Assembly (NCBI RefSeq): GCF_021513275.1
Contig: NZ_CP090978.1
Coordinates: forward strand, 2,232,001-2,296,000
DNA length: 64,000 nucleotides
Source of the DNA: Paenibacillus hexagrammi
GTDB taxonomy: Bacteria > Bacillota > Bacilli > Paenibacillales > NBRC-103111
Direction of reading: 5' to 3'
Shown: piece after piece, positions 52,363 to 61,863 of the stretch
Layout of the letters: each line of letters starts with the position of its first letter
Numbering within the stretch: the stretch's first letter is position 1
Position numbers and translations under genes: made by a program
The notes under the pieces: model-generated
Database searches by the model: none
The model's input: the letters and a program-made list of their open reading frames with translations, nothing else
Told to the model about the DNA's origin: nothing

Positions 52363-53904
52363 ATGAACCCTTTCATCTGGATCGCGATCGTTCTCTTTGT
52401 TGGAGTCGCATGCTTAGGGATTGGTTATTTTATCCGCAAATCTCTTGCAGAAGCGAAAATTTCCAGCGCAGAACACGCGGCAGAACAAATTTTAGAAGCT
52501 GCCAAGAAGGAAGCGGAGGCGCTGAAGAAGGAAACGGTTCTGGAAGCGAAGGACGAAGTGCATAAGCTGAGGTCCGAAGCTGAAAAAGACATTCGTGAAC
52601 GTCGAAACGAAATACAACGACAAGAGAGACGATTGTTGCAAAAAGAGGAATCGCTGGATAAAAAATTAGAATCTCTCGAGCGTAAAGAAGAGCAAGTAGC
52701 CAACAAAGAGAAGCGGATCGAGGATACGCAAGGTCAAATCGATCAGCTTTATAAAACGCAGGTGGCTGAACTCGAGCGCATTTCCGGACTTACAATGGAA
52801 GAAGCTAAACATATTATTCTCACCAATGTAGAGCAGGAAGTTCGTCACGAAACAGCACAGCTCATTAAAGAAATCGAAACGCATGCCAAAGAAGAAGGCG
52901 ACAAGAAGGCTAGGGAAATCATCACGCTTGCCATTCAGCGTTGTGCGGCGGATCATGTAGCTGAAACGACAGTTTCTGTAGTTACCCTGCCAAATGAAGA
53001 AATGAAGGGTCGCATCATCGGTCGTGAAGGACGTAATATTCGCGCACTGGAAACACTTACCGGGATAGACCTCATTATTGATGATACGCCTGAAGCGGTA
53101 ATTTTATCAGGATTTGATCCAATTCGACGGGAGATTGCTAGAACGTCTCTAGAGAAGCTGGTTGCAGATGGTCGTATCCATCCTGCCCGCATCGAAGAGA
53201 TGGTTGAGAAGTCACGTAAAGAAGTGGACGAGCGGATTCGCGAGTACGGTGAGCAAGCCACATTTGAAGTGGGCGTTCACGGTCTACATCCGGACCTGAT
53301 TAAAATTTTAGGTCGATTAAAATTCAGAACAAGTTACGGACAAAATGTGTTGAAGCACTCGATGGAAGTAGCTTATCTTGCTGGACTTATGGCTGGAGAG
53401 CTCGGGGTAGACGTAACTTTGGCGAAACGTGCCGGGCTGCTGCATGACATTGGGAAAGCGCTTGATCATGAGGTCGAAGGATCGCATGTGGAGATCGGCG
53501 TGGAAATCGGCAAGAAATACAAGGAACATCCAATTGTTATAAATAGTATTGCGTCCCATCACGGCGACGTCGAAGCAACCTCTGTCATTGCGATGCTGGT
53601 CGGCGCAGCAGATGCTTTATCAGCTGCAAGACCGGGTGCACGCAGAGAGACGCTTGAAACTTATATCAAAAGGCTGGAGAAGCTCGAAGAAATTTCAGAG
53701 TCGTTTGAAGGCGTTGAGAAATCCTACGCGATTCAAGCAGGCCGCGAAGTGCGCGTAATGGTTCAACCGGAAAAAGTGGATGATACCGAGGCGTTCCGTT
53801 TAGCCAGAGATATTACGAAAAAAATCGAAGGCGAGCTGGACTATCCGGGTCATATCAAGGTTACGGTCATTCGTGAAACTAGAGCTGTTGAGTACGCCAA
53901 ATAA
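52363..53904 (+). CDS. rny: Ribonuclease Y
   Basis: RNase Y is a membrane-anchored endoribonuclease that starts mRNA decay. I choose ATG 52363 ([23 protein letters not shown]), 6 bases after GAGGAGGTGA. It has 513 aa: one membrane segment (about 4-24), then a long charged coiled coil (about 30-195). The KH domain carries [30 protein letters not shown], and the HD domain has [10 protein letters not shown] and [12 protein letters not shown]. RicA, encoded at 61.3 kb, is known to work with RNase Y in B. subtilis. Confidence 0.97.
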   Translation: MNPFIWIAIVLFVGVACLGIGYFIRKSLAEAKISSAEHAAEQILEAAKKEAEALKKETVLEAKDEVHKLRSEAEKDIRERRNEIQRQERRLLQKEESLDKKLESLERKEEQVANKEKRIEDTQGQIDQLYKTQVAELERISGLTMEEAKHIILTNVEQEVRHETAQLIKEIETHAKEEGDKKAREIITLAIQRCAADHVAETTVSVVTLPNEEMKGRIIGREGRNIRALETLTGIDLIIDDTPEAVILSGFDPIRREIARTSLEKLVADGRIHPARIEEMVEKSRKEVDERIREYGEQATFEVGVHGLHPDLIKILGRLKFRTSYGQNVLKHSMEVAYLAGLMAGELGVDVTLAKRAGLLHDIGKALDHEVEGSHVEIGVEIGKKYKEHPIVINSIASHHGDVEATSVIAMLVGAADALSAARPGARRETLETYIKRLEKLEEISESFEGVEKSYAIQAGREVRVMVQPEKVDDTEAFRLARDITKKIEGELDYPGHIKVTVIRETRAVEYAK

Positions 53905-53919
53905 AGTCGGGTTATCATA

Positions 53920-53968
53920 CCTCTATCGGGATCGCTCAGAATGGATCGATCCCGATAGAGGTTTTTCT
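53920..53968 (+). terminator. Terminator after rny
   Basis: CCTCTATCGGGATCG and CGATCCCGATAGAGG form a perfect 15-bp stem, followed by TTTTTCTT. It is the strongest terminator in the window. Confidence 0.9.
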
Positions 53969-53997
53969 TATTTTGCTCGAACTAGAGGAGAACAATC

Positions 53998-54792
53998 ATG
54001 AAAATTATATTTATAGGTGATATTGTAGGCTCAGTTGGACGGAACGCGGTAAAGGCAGTGATGCCTCGGCTCAAACAGGCACATCCTAATGCGGTATTTA
54101 TTGCAAATGGAGAAAATGCTGCAGCCGGCAAAGGGATTAATGCATCCATCGCTAGAGAATTGTATGACATGGGCATTCAATCGCTAACCATGGGGAATCA
54201 CACGTGGGATAAAAAAGAAATTTTCGATTTTATCGATCAGGATGAAAGAATGGTAAGACCTGCTAATTTTCCTGCTGGAACACCAGGCAGGGGACATACC
54301 GTTATTAAGATAAAAGATCAAGAGATCTTGATCATTAACCTTCAGGGGAGAACATTCCTGCCTCCGATAGACTGTCCGTTTCGAAAAGTAGATGAAATAT
54401 TAGAGAATGCAAAGAAAAAATATAAATATATATTTGTTGATTTTCACGCCGAGGCAACTTCAGAGAAAATCGCCATGGGCTGGCATCTTGATGGAAGAGT
54501 ATCAGCTGTCGTAGGAACCCATACGCACGTACAGACTAACGACAACCGGGTGCTTCCGCAAGGAACGGCTTATGTAACCGATGTAGGTATGGTAGGCCCG
54601 AGAGACGGCGTACTGGGTGTGGAACGAACGGCGGTTTTGCAAAAGTTCAAAACACAGCTTCCTGTCCGATTTGTTACCGATGAAGGAAAGTGGCATTTCC
54701 ATGCTGTTGTGATAGAGCTCAATGATCAGACCGGACTTGCTAAAGGGATTCAGTTGATCCGCTATGAGGAAGATCAAGTATTCTTGGATTGA
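53998..54792 (+). CDS. ymdB: Phosphodiesterase YmdB
   Basis: YmdB is a calcineurin-like metallophosphoesterase that hydrolyses 2',3'-cyclic nucleotides and affects biofilm and late adaptive gene expression in B. subtilis. It has 264 aa. Metal ligands sit in FIGDIVGSVGR, ANGENAAAGKG, MGNHTWD, FHAEATSEK and GTHTHVQT. It follows rny as usual, here separated by a very strong terminator; it probably has its own promoter near 53970. Confidence 0.94.
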   Translation: MKIIFIGDIVGSVGRNAVKAVMPRLKQAHPNAVFIANGENAAAGKGINASIARELYDMGIQSLTMGNHTWDKKEIFDFIDQDERMVRPANFPAGTPGRGHTVIKIKDQEILIINLQGRTFLPPIDCPFRKVDEILENAKKKYKYIFVDFHAEATSEKIAMGWHLDGRVSAVVGTHTHVQTNDNRVLPQGTAYVTDVGMVGPRDGVLGVERTAVLQKFKTQLPVRFVTDEGKWHFHAVVIELNDQTGLAKGIQLIRYEEDQVFLD

Positions 54793-54831
54793 CAAACAAT
54801 TCGAAATATTAAGAATCTTTGGTCTTAAACA

Positions 54832-54861
54832 GAAGGAATTATTCGAGAACCTCTAGAATAT
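54832..54861 (+). promoter_or_regulatory. SigH-type promoter of spoVS
   Basis: GAAGGAATT (54832-54840, matching RnAGGAWWW), 12 bases, then CTAGAATAT (54853-54861, matching RnnGAATWW except the first base). B. subtilis spoVS is SigH dependent, so the match agrees with known control. Confidence 0.6.
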
Positions 54862-54905
54862 GATGGTTACTGGAATCTATCCATCATTCCCGAGGAGGTA
54901 CTTTC

Positions 54906-55166
54906 ATGGAAGTATTAAAAGTTTCAGCAAAATCCAATCCAAACTCTGTAGCAGGTGCATTGGCTGGCGTGTTGCGCGAGCGTGGAGCGGCGGAGCTTCA
55001 GGCTATCGGCGCAGGAGCGCTTAACCAAGCCATCAAAGCGGTAGCTATCGCGAGAGGATTTGTTGCGCCTAGTGGGGTTGACCTAATCTGTGTTCCAGCA
55101 TTCACTGATATCGTGATCGACGGGGAAGATCGGACAGCTATTAAACTAATTGTTGAACCTCGGTAA
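54906..55166 (+). CDS. spoVS: Stage V sporulation protein S
   Basis: SpoVS is an 86-aa Alba-fold protein needed to pass stage V of sporulation; it also affects septation. The sequence (MEVLKVSAKSNPNSVAGALAGVLRERG...AIKLIVEPR) is highly conserved. ATG follows CGAGGAGG. It is a single-gene unit with a SigH-type promoter and its own terminator. Confidence 0.97.
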   Translation: MEVLKVSAKSNPNSVAGALAGVLRERGAAELQAIGAGALNQAIKAVAIARGFVAPSGVDLICVPAFTDIVIDGEDRTAIKLIVEPR

Positions 55167-55191
55167 GAATATAACTTACATAAATTTCGGC

Positions 55192-55220
55192 ACCTGTTTA
55201 CCTAGTAGACAGGTTTTTTT
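55192..55220 (+). terminator. Terminator after spoVS
   Basis: ACCTGT (55192-55197) pairs with ACAGGT (55209-55214), followed by a seven-T run. Confidence 0.75.
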
Positions 55221-55249
55221 ATGCGCTCAAAAGAAGGAGGCTGTGACAA

Positions 55250-56194
55250 ATGAAAATAATCGACGGTCATTGTGACGCCATTACGAAGTTGTTTGCGAGT
55301 CCTGAATTGGATTTTTTTCAAGAAGAAAAGGAACTTGATGTTAGCTATCCAAGATTGCAGAGAGCAGGGGTAAAGATTCAGGCGTTTGCTATGTATATGT
55401 CTGAGAGCATTAAGAATCCAACGTTTGATCATTTGCTTCAAATGGTGGATATCTTTTATAGGAAAATAGCGGTTGCACCTCATATAAGATTGATTCGGAA
55501 TCGAAACGATGTCCTGCAAGTGGAAGCTAGCAATGAGATTGGAGCCTTGCTTACACTCGAAGGCTTAGATGCGCTTCATGGCAACCTAACGCATCTGAGG
55601 GTGCTCCAGTACCTTGGAGTTAGAAGTATAGGTCTAACATGGAACTATGCGAATTGGGCCGCTGACGGCGTTATGGAGCCCCGTAAAGGAGGCTTCACGT
55701 TAAAAGGGAAGATGCTGCTCAAGGAATTAGAAAAGATGGACATAATAACAGATGTATCTCATCTATCTGTGAAAGGCTTTTGGGAGTTGGCGGAAAACTA
55801 CAGCAAACCATGCATAGCTTCGCACTCTAATGTATTCAAGCACTGCGCTCATCCAAGAAATTTATCAGATGATCAAATTCTGGAATTAATTCGAAGGAAT
55901 GGACTAATAGGCCTTACATTTGTCCCCTTCTTTGTAGATGATCGTTCTCCGGTAACGATTAATCAGCTGTTAAAGCATCTGGACCATGTATGTGCTTTAG
56001 GAGGAGAGCAGCATGTCGGCTTCGGTTCGGATTTTGATGGTATTGAGCAGTGGATTACGGGACTGGAGCATGCCGGGTTGTATGATAATATAATTAATGC
56101 TCTTAGTAAAACCTATACAGAGTCCCAGGTGGAGAGATTCTTGTATGGGAATTGGCGGAATTTTCTGCTTTCTAATCTACCGGAAGGCATGTGA
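55250..56194 (+). CDS. Membrane dipeptidase family protein (M19)
   Basis: A renal-dipeptidase-type zinc hydrolase of the amidohydrolase superfamily. It has 314 aa. DGHCDAITKL (metal-binding HxD), TLEGLDALHGN (bridging Glu), DVSHLS, ASHSN and the C-terminal VGFGSDFDGIE are the family markers. No signal peptide is visible, so it is probably cytoplasmic. ATG 55250 follows AAGGAGG. Bacterial members cleave L-D or L-L dipeptides; the substrate here is unknown. Confidence 0.9.
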   Translation: MKIIDGHCDAITKLFASPELDFFQEEKELDVSYPRLQRAGVKIQAFAMYMSESIKNPTFDHLLQMVDIFYRKIAVAPHIRLIRNRNDVLQVEASNEIGALLTLEGLDALHGNLTHLRVLQYLGVRSIGLTWNYANWAADGVMEPRKGGFTLKGKMLLKELEKMDIITDVSHLSVKGFWELAENYSKPCIASHSNVFKHCAHPRNLSDDQILELIRRNGLIGLTFVPFFVDDRSPVTINQLLKHLDHVCALGGEQHVGFGSDFDGIEQWITGLEHAGLYDNIINALSKTYTESQVERFLYGNWRNFLLSNLPEGM

Positions 56195-56259
56195 AGATCG
56201 TTCTAATTTCGATATGGATTTCATCTAAAAACTCTATGTTTTAGATTCATTGAAACTAC

Positions 56260-56277
56260 TTGCAATTTAGCTTGCAA
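56260..56277 (+). repeat. TTGCAA pair upstream of the oxidoreductase operon
   Basis: TTGCAA at 56260-56265 and again at 56272-56277, 12 bases apart centre to centre. As each copy is self-complementary, the pair is both a direct and an inverted repeat, the form expected of an operator. No known regulator assigned. Confidence 0.3.
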
Positions 56278-56324
56278 AGGCATAAAATTTGGTTGACATT
56301 GAAAAGAATTTTTTATTAGCACTT

Positions 56325-56353
56325 TTTACATGTAATCCCGCAATACCTATTGT
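56325..56353 (+). promoter_or_regulatory. Promoter of the 2-oxoacid oxidoreductase operon
   Basis: TTTACA (56325-56330), a 17-base spacer and TATTGT (56348-56353). A TTGACA at 56293 has no good -10 at normal spacing. Confidence 0.4.
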
Positions 56354-56392
56354 ATTCTTCATGCAGCTACAATCAAAAGGAGTGGACGCACG

Positions 56393-58140
56393 GTGATTAG
56401 TCAGTTATCTTGGAAAATCGGAGGTCAACAGGGTGAAGGGGTCGAGAGTACGGACCGGATCTTCTCCACTGCATTGAACCGTCTCGGTTACTATTTGTAT
56501 GGGTACCGTCATTTCTCCTCACGGATTAAGGGGGACATACAAATAACAAGATTCGTATCAGCACCAAGCCGATTCGCGCAATTTCCGACGATTTGGATAT
56601 ATTGGTAGCTTTTGACCAAGAGAGTATCGATTTTAACGCACATGAGCTTCGTGAAAATGGAGTTATCGTAGCAGATGCGAAGTTTAATCCTGTATTGCCT
56701 GAAGGTATTAAAGCTCGCTTGTTCCCAGTGCCGATCACAGCGATCGCAGAAGAACTTGGAACATCCCTATTTAAGAACATGGCCGCATCCGGTGCATCCT
56801 GGGCGCTTCTAGGACTGCCACTTGATGTGTTTAATAAAGCGGTAGAAGAAGAGTTTGGCCGTAAAGGCGCAGCAGTTGTTGAGAAGAACATTGAGGCTGT
56901 TCGTAAAGGCGCTGAATCCGTTCTAGAACTTGCTGGCGGCCCAATTGCAGACTTCCAATTAGAGCCTGCTGACGGCAAACAAAAGCTATTCATGATCGGT
57001 AACGATGCTATCGCTCTTGGCGCAGTAGCCGCAGGCTGCCGTTTTATGCCTGCATACCCGATTACGCCAGCATCCGAAATTATGGAATACCTGATCAAGG
57101 CTCTTCCTAAGTTTGGCGGCACTGTTATTCAAACAGAGGATGAAATCGCTGCATGCACCATGGCAATCGGAGCTAACTTTGCGGGTGCACGTGCATTAAC
57201 GGCTTCTGCAGGTCCTGGTCTTTCCTTGATGATGGAAGCGATCGGTTTGGCTGGTATGACAGAAACTCCTGTAGTTATCGTGGATACACAACGCGGTGGT
57301 CCAAGTACAGGTCTTCCTACTAAACAAGAACAATCCGATATCAATGCCATGATCTATGGTACCCATGGTGAGATTCCTAAGATCGTTCTTTCTCCTAGCA
57401 CGATTGAAGAATGCTTCTACGACACCATCGAAGCTTTTAACCTGGCAGAGAAGTACCAATGCCCAGTTATCCTGGTTACAGATCTTCAGCTGTCGCTTGG
57501 TAAACAATCTGCTGAAGAACTTGACTACAACCGCATCGTCATTGACCGCGGCAACCTGGTTACCGAAGCTCCTGAGCTTGAAGCTAACCAATTGTTCAAG
57601 CGTTATGAGTTCACAGCTGACGGCGTTTCTCCTCGTGTGCTGCCTGGTACGAAGCACGGAATTCATCACGTAACAGGCGTAGAACACGATCAAACGGGCC
57701 GTCCTTCCGAAAGCACGGACAACCGTCAGAAGATGATGGATAAGCGTCTGGAGAAGCTGAAGCATATTCAAGTAACCGACGCTATTAAAGTTGATGCACC
57801 GCATGAGAATCCGGATCTGCTGATCATCGGCATGGGCTCTACTGGCGGTACAATTGACGAAGCTAGAAGCCGTGTAGCAAAAGAAGGAATTAAGACCAAC
57901 CACGCTACGGTGCGTTTGCTGCATCCGTTCCCGGCTGCTGAGCTTGCTCCATACGTTGAAAAAGCAAAGCAAGTTATCGTTGTTGAAAATAACGCGACGG
58001 GTCAACTAGCAGATCAAATCAAGCTGCATGTAGGTCATGCGGATAAAATCAAAAATGTTCTTAAATACAACGGGAATCCGTTCCTGCCAGCAGAAATCGA
58101 ACAAAAATGTAAGGAGATGACCCTCGCATGGCAACGTTAA
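56393..58140 (+). CDS. korA: 2-oxoacid:ferredoxin oxidoreductase, fused gamma/alpha subunit (frameshifted)
   Basis: With KorB it oxidatively decarboxylates a 2-oxoacid to acyl-CoA, reducing ferredoxin. The start is GTG 56393 after AAAAGGAGTGG. The N-terminal gamma domain (KIGGQQGEGVEST) is fused to the alpha pyrimidine-binding domain (RFMPAYPITPASEIMEYL, QTEDEIAACTMAIGANFAGARALTASAGPG). The frame breaks at the G-run 56530-56534, where five G are present; six would read KGGHTNNKIRIS. Restored length is about 582 aa. The specific oxoacid (2-oxoglutarate or pyruvate) cannot be told from sequence here. The stop overlaps korB. Confidence 0.9.
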
Positions 58141-58994
58141 AAGATTTTCGCAACAATGTAAAGCCAAACTGGTGTCCAGGATGCGGAGATTTCTCCGTAC
58201 AAGCAGCAATTCAGAGAGCAGCAGCAAATGTAGGCTTGGAGCCAGAAGATTTGGCTGTCATTTCGGGTATCGGTTGTTCCGGTCGTATCTCCGGTTATAT
58301 CAATGCATATGGTTTCCACGGTATTCACGGTCGTTCCTTGCCTATCGCGCAAGGGGTTAAAATGGCAAACCGTGATCTAACTGTCATCGCATCCGGCGGT
58401 GACGGAGACGGTTTCGCAATCGGTATGGGACATACCGTTCATGCGATTCGTCGTAACATCGATGTTACTTATATTGTTATGGATAACCAAATCTATGGTT
58501 TGACAAAAGGTCAAACTTCTCCGCGAAGTGCTGAAGGCTTCAAAACGAAAAGTACGCCTCAAGGCTCCATCGAGTCCGCACTGTCTCCGCTTGAAGTGGC
58601 AATGGCAGCAGGCGCAACGTTTGTAGCTCAGTCCTTCTCCAGTAACCTGAAGCAATTAACAGCGGTAATTGAAGCTGGTCTGAATCATAAAGGATTTTCC
58701 TTGATCAACGTATTCAGCCCTTGCGTTACTTTCAACAAAATCAATACGTATGACTGGTTCAAAGAAAATATCGTAGATTTGGATGAAATTCCGGATTACG
58801 ATCCTACGAATCGTGTTATGGCTATGACTAAGATCATGGAAACCAACAGTATGCTTACAGGTATTATTTATCAAAATACAGCTAAAAAGAGCTATGAGGA
58901 TATGGTTGCTAACTTCCCGCAAGAAGGACTCACCAAACAAAATATGAAAATTTCGGAAGCGGAATTCCAAAAGCTGCTTGCTGAATTTAAATAA
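58128..58994 (+). CDS. korB: 2-oxoacid:ferredoxin oxidoreductase, beta subunit
   Basis: This is the TPP-binding subunit. It has 288 aa. PNWCPGCGDFSVQ carries iron-sulfur cluster Cys; GIGCSGRIS and the TPP/Mg motif GDGDGFAIGMGHTVHAIRRN with VMDNQIYGLTKGQTSPRS follow. It starts inside the end of korA (13-base overlap) and ends at a terminator, so the operon is korA-korB only. Confidence 0.92.
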   Translation: MATLKDFRNNVKPNWCPGCGDFSVQAAIQRAAANVGLEPEDLAVISGIGCSGRISGYINAYGFHGIHGRSLPIAQGVKMANRDLTVIASGGDGDGFAIGMGHTVHAIRRNIDVTYIVMDNQIYGLTKGQTSPRSAEGFKTKSTPQGSIESALSPLEVAMAAGATFVAQSFSSNLKQLTAVIEAGLNHKGFSLINVFSPCVTFNKINTYDWFKENIVDLDEIPDYDPTNRVMAMTKIMETNSMLTGIIYQNTAKKSYEDMVANFPQEGLTKQNMKISEAEFQKLLAEFK

Positions 58995-59004
58995 TCGCTG
59001 TGGC

Positions 59005-59041
59005 AAAAGGACATAAGGGGATTTCTCCGTATGTCCTTTTT
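59005..59041 (+). terminator. Terminator after korB
   Basis: AAAAGGACATA (59005-59015) pairs with TATGTCCTTTT, followed by T. Confidence 0.8.
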
Positions 59042-59094
59042 GCTGAGCGGTAATACTGATGGAAGTACATAAACAGTGAAGGGATGTCATTATA

Positions 59095-59670
59095 ATGAAG
59101 CTAGTTCCCGTAGGAGTTTCAGCTCGTCATATTCATCTGTCACCAGAACACATCGAACAATTGTTTGGCAAAGGGTATGAACTGCAAATCATGAAGGACT
59201 TATCCCAGCCTGGCCAATTTGCTGCTCAGGAAACGGTTGCTGTCGTTGGTCCTAAAGGACGATTCGATAAGGTTCGCATATTAGGTCCTGCAAGAGGCCG
59301 AACCCAGATAGAGATTTCCAGAACGGATGCTTTCTCACTTGGAGTAAATCCCCCGGTTCGTGAATCGGGTCATATTGATGGAACCCCCGGTCTTAAGGTC
59401 ATCGGTCCTCAAGGTGAGGTAGAGCTGGAGATGGGTGTCATTATTGCAGCAAGACATATACATTTTCATACCTCCGATGCAGAGAAGTGGGGCATTCAAG
59501 ATAAGCAAAAGCTACATGTAAGACTAACTGGCGAAAGACCGCTTACATTTGACGATGTTATTGCCAGAGTGTCGGACCAGTATGCGCTGGATATGCATAT
59601 TGATACGGATGAAGGTAATGCAGCAGGAGTGAAGACAGGAGATACGGCTGAAATTTTGGATGGAGAGTAA
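59095..59670 (+). CDS. pduL: PduL-type phosphate acyltransferase, no encapsulation peptide
   Basis: PduL interconverts acyl-CoA and acyl phosphate. It has 191 aa, with duplicated beta-barrel domains. The zinc-binding motifs VGVSARHIHLS (residues 6-16) and IIAARHIHFHTSDAEKWGI are complete, as is GQFAAQETV. The protein begins directly with the catalytic domain, with no N-terminal peptide that would target it to a microcompartment, and no shell genes are nearby. It lies between the korAB terminator and the miaB promoter. Confidence 0.9.
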   Translation: MKLVPVGVSARHIHLSPEHIEQLFGKGYELQIMKDLSQPGQFAAQETVAVVGPKGRFDKVRILGPARGRTQIEISRTDAFSLGVNPPVRESGHIDGTPGLKVIGPQGEVELEMGVIIAARHIHFHTSDAEKWGIQDKQKLHVRLTGERPLTFDDVIARVSDQYALDMHIDTDEGNAAGVKTGDTAEILDGE

Positions 59671-59702
59671 TCGACATTTTTCACGGTTATGCCATTTTCC
59701 TT

Positions 59703-59732
59703 TTGTACTATGTGGAACTATAATGGTATAAT
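59703..59732 (+). promoter_or_regulatory. SigA promoter of miaB
   Basis: TTGTAC (59703-59708), an 18-base spacer and TATAAT (59727-59732) preceded by TGG. A second TATAAT at 59719 overlaps it. Confidence 0.6.
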
Positions 59733-59786
59733 AGGATCTACATGCTTACTTTTGTAGTGAGAGTTTTACTAGGAGGAAACGAGAAA

Positions 59787-61277
59787 ATGGCTAATAAAGT
59801 GAAATCCGACAAGGATTATTCCCAATATTTTCAGCCTCCTTCATTGACAGATGCCAAGAAACGCGGAAAAGAAGATATCGCCGTTCACTATGATTTTCAG
59901 ATCCCTGAAGGCATGAAGGAATTCGGCGCAGATAAATATTATTTAATTCGCACGTTTGGTTGTCAGATGAATGAGCACGATACGGAAGTTATGAAGGGCC
60001 TATTCGAGCAAATGGGCTATCAAGCAACAGAAGATAAATTTCAGGCAGACGTCATTCTGCTGAATACATGTGCGATCCGCGAAAATGCCGAGGACAAGGT
60101 GTTTGGTGAGTTGGGACACTTGAAAGCGCTGAAAGCGGAAAAGCCGAATCTTGTTCTAGGTGTGTGCGGCTGCATGTCGCAGGAAGAAGCGGTCGTGAAC
60201 CGAATCATGCAGAAGCATGCTTTTGTCGACTTGATATTTGGAACTCATAATATTCATCGCTTACCTGAGCTTTTGAAGGATGCATATTTCAACAAGGAAA
60301 TGGTTGTTGAGGTTTGGTCCAAAGAAGGCGATATTGTCGAGAATCTGCCTAAGAAACGTGAAGGCATCAGAGCGTGGGTTAACATCATGTATGGATGCGA
60401 TAAGTTTTGCACGTACTGTATCGTTCCTTACACCAGGGGAAAAGAAAGAAGCAGAAGGCCTCAAGATGTACTGGCAGAAGTTCGTGATTTAGCAAGACAA
60501 GGGTTTCAAGAGATTACGCTGCTGGGACAGAATGTGAATGCGTACGGTAAAGATTTTGAGGATATCAGCTATTCGTTCGGAGATTTGATGGATGATATCC
60601 GCAAAATTGATGTGCCGCGCATTCGTTTTACCACCTCACATCCGCGTGATTTTGACGATCATTTGATCGAGGTTCTCGCCAAAAGTGGAAATCTAGTGGA
60701 GCATATTCATCTCCCTGTTCAATCAGGAAGCACAGAAATTCTCAAGAAAATGAGCCGCAAGTATACCAGAGAACATTATTTGGAGCTTGTTGCTAAAATA
60801 AAGCGGGCCATACCTCATGTTTGCTTAACGACAGATATTATTGTGGGATTCCCCGGTGAAACGGATGAGCAGTTTGAAGAGACGCTTTCGTTAGTACGGG
60901 AAGTGAAGTTTGAGCTTGCTTTTACATTTATCTATTCGCCACGGGAAGGAACTCCTGCTACGGATATGGAAGATAATGTGCCTATGGAAGTGAAGAAGCA
61001 GCGTTTGTATCGATTGAATGAACTGATCAACGAGCTCAGCAAGCAAGGCAACGAGAAGCTGCAAGGTGAGATTGTAGAAGTGCTTGTTGAGGGAGAAAGC
61101 AAGAATAATGCGGAAGTTTTATCAGGACGTACCCGCACTAATAAGCTGATCCTTTTCACCGGTTCCAAGGACTTGATCGGTAAGCTGGTGTATGTTAAAG
61201 TCACACACGCACAGACGTGGGTCCTGAAGGGCGACATCGTGGATGCGCCAGTTAAAAATATATCCATACCATCATAA
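59787..61277 (+). CDS. miaB: tRNA-2-methylthio-N6-dimethylallyladenosine synthase
   Basis: A radical SAM methylthiotransferase modifying A37 of tRNAs. I choose ATG 59787 ([15 protein letters not shown]), 8 bases after TAGGAGGAA; the longer frame from 59742 has no ribosome site. It has 496 aa. Auxiliary Cys are C59, C95 and C129; the radical SAM motif is C204-x3-C208-x2-C211 ([13 protein letters not shown]). A C-terminal TRAM domain is present. It is followed by ricA. Confidence 0.96.
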   Translation: MANKVKSDKDYSQYFQPPSLTDAKKRGKEDIAVHYDFQIPEGMKEFGADKYYLIRTFGCQMNEHDTEVMKGLFEQMGYQATEDKFQADVILLNTCAIRENAEDKVFGELGHLKALKAEKPNLVLGVCGCMSQEEAVVNRIMQKHAFVDLIFGTHNIHRLPELLKDAYFNKEMVVEVWSKEGDIVENLPKKREGIRAWVNIMYGCDKFCTYCIVPYTRGKERSRRPQDVLAEVRDLARQGFQEITLLGQNVNAYGKDFEDISYSFGDLMDDIRKIDVPRIRFTTSHPRDFDDHLIEVLAKSGNLVEHIHLPVQSGSTEILKKMSRKYTREHYLELVAKIKRAIPHVCLTTDIIVGFPGETDEQFEETLSLVREVKFELAFTFIYSPREGTPATDMEDNVPMEVKKQRLYRLNELINELSKQGNEKLQGEIVEVLVEGESKNNAEVLSGRTRTNKLILFTGSKDLIGKLVYVKVTHAQTWVLKGDIVDAPVKNISIPS

Positions 61278-61305
61278 GCGGGTTAAAGATCGGAGTGTGC
61301 TAGTC

Positions 61306-61758
61306 ATGTCGGAATGTAGTAATCAGCCTCATGCATTTGAAATGAAAGAATATACAAATACGGAAATGATCGTACGAGAAGATATTCTCGCCAAGGCAAA
61401 AGAATTAGCGGATTTACTGACAACTTCGAATGAAGTGCAATTTTTTCAGAAAGCAGAGAAGCAAATTTCTGGAAATAAAAGTATTCAGGAACTGATCAGC
61501 GCGATTAAGAAAAAGCAAAAGGAAATCGTAGCTTTCGAAAAATTTCAAAACGCCAAAATGGTGGAAAAGATTGAGAAGGAAATCGATGAGCTGCAAGATG
61601 AGCTCGATAACATCCCGATTGTCAGCGAATTTAAACAATCTCAAGAAGACATAAACTACTTGCTGCAGTTAGTCATGTCTGTTGTTCGAGACACCATTTC
61701 GGATAAAATTAATGTTGAGGAAGGCCAAGCGGCAAGTCCTAGCAGCTGCAGTGAATAA
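61306..61758 (+). CDS. ricA: RicA (YmcA) family protein
   Basis: RicA acts with RicF and RicT in a complex that stimulates RNase Y, competence and biofilm formation in B. subtilis. I choose ATG 61306, 8 bases after CGGAGTG. It has 150 aa, largely helical with a charged coiled coil (IKKKQKEIVAFEKFQNAKMVEKIEKEIDELQDELD). Cys occur near both ends (ECSN and SSCSE), which may fit the cluster binding described for the Ric complex. It lies after miaB as in Bacillus. Confidence 0.88.
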   Translation: MSECSNQPHAFEMKEYTNTEMIVREDILAKAKELADLLTTSNEVQFFQKAEKQISGNKSIQELISAIKKKQKEIVAFEKFQNAKMVEKIEKEIDELQDELDNIPIVSEFKQSQEDINYLLQLVMSVVRDTISDKINVEEGQAASPSSCSE

Positions 61759-61773
61759 CAAGTAAGGTAGTTC

Positions 61774-61820
61774 AAATTCGCCCTCTTGTCAGGCTTTCTG
61801 CCGATGAAAGGGCGATTTTT
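61774..61820 (+). terminator. Terminator after ricA
   Basis: AAATTCGCCCT (61774-61784) pairs with AGGGCGATTTTT (61809-61820). Confidence 0.7.
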
Positions 61821-61863
61821 GCAACAAGGATATCCATGATACGCATGAGAAGGAGTCGGAGAC

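Noticed and set aside
57196..58005. 269-aa minus-strand ORF opposite korA
   Set aside because: Long only because of codon bias on the other strand; composition rich in Ser, Arg and Cys, with no recognisable domain.
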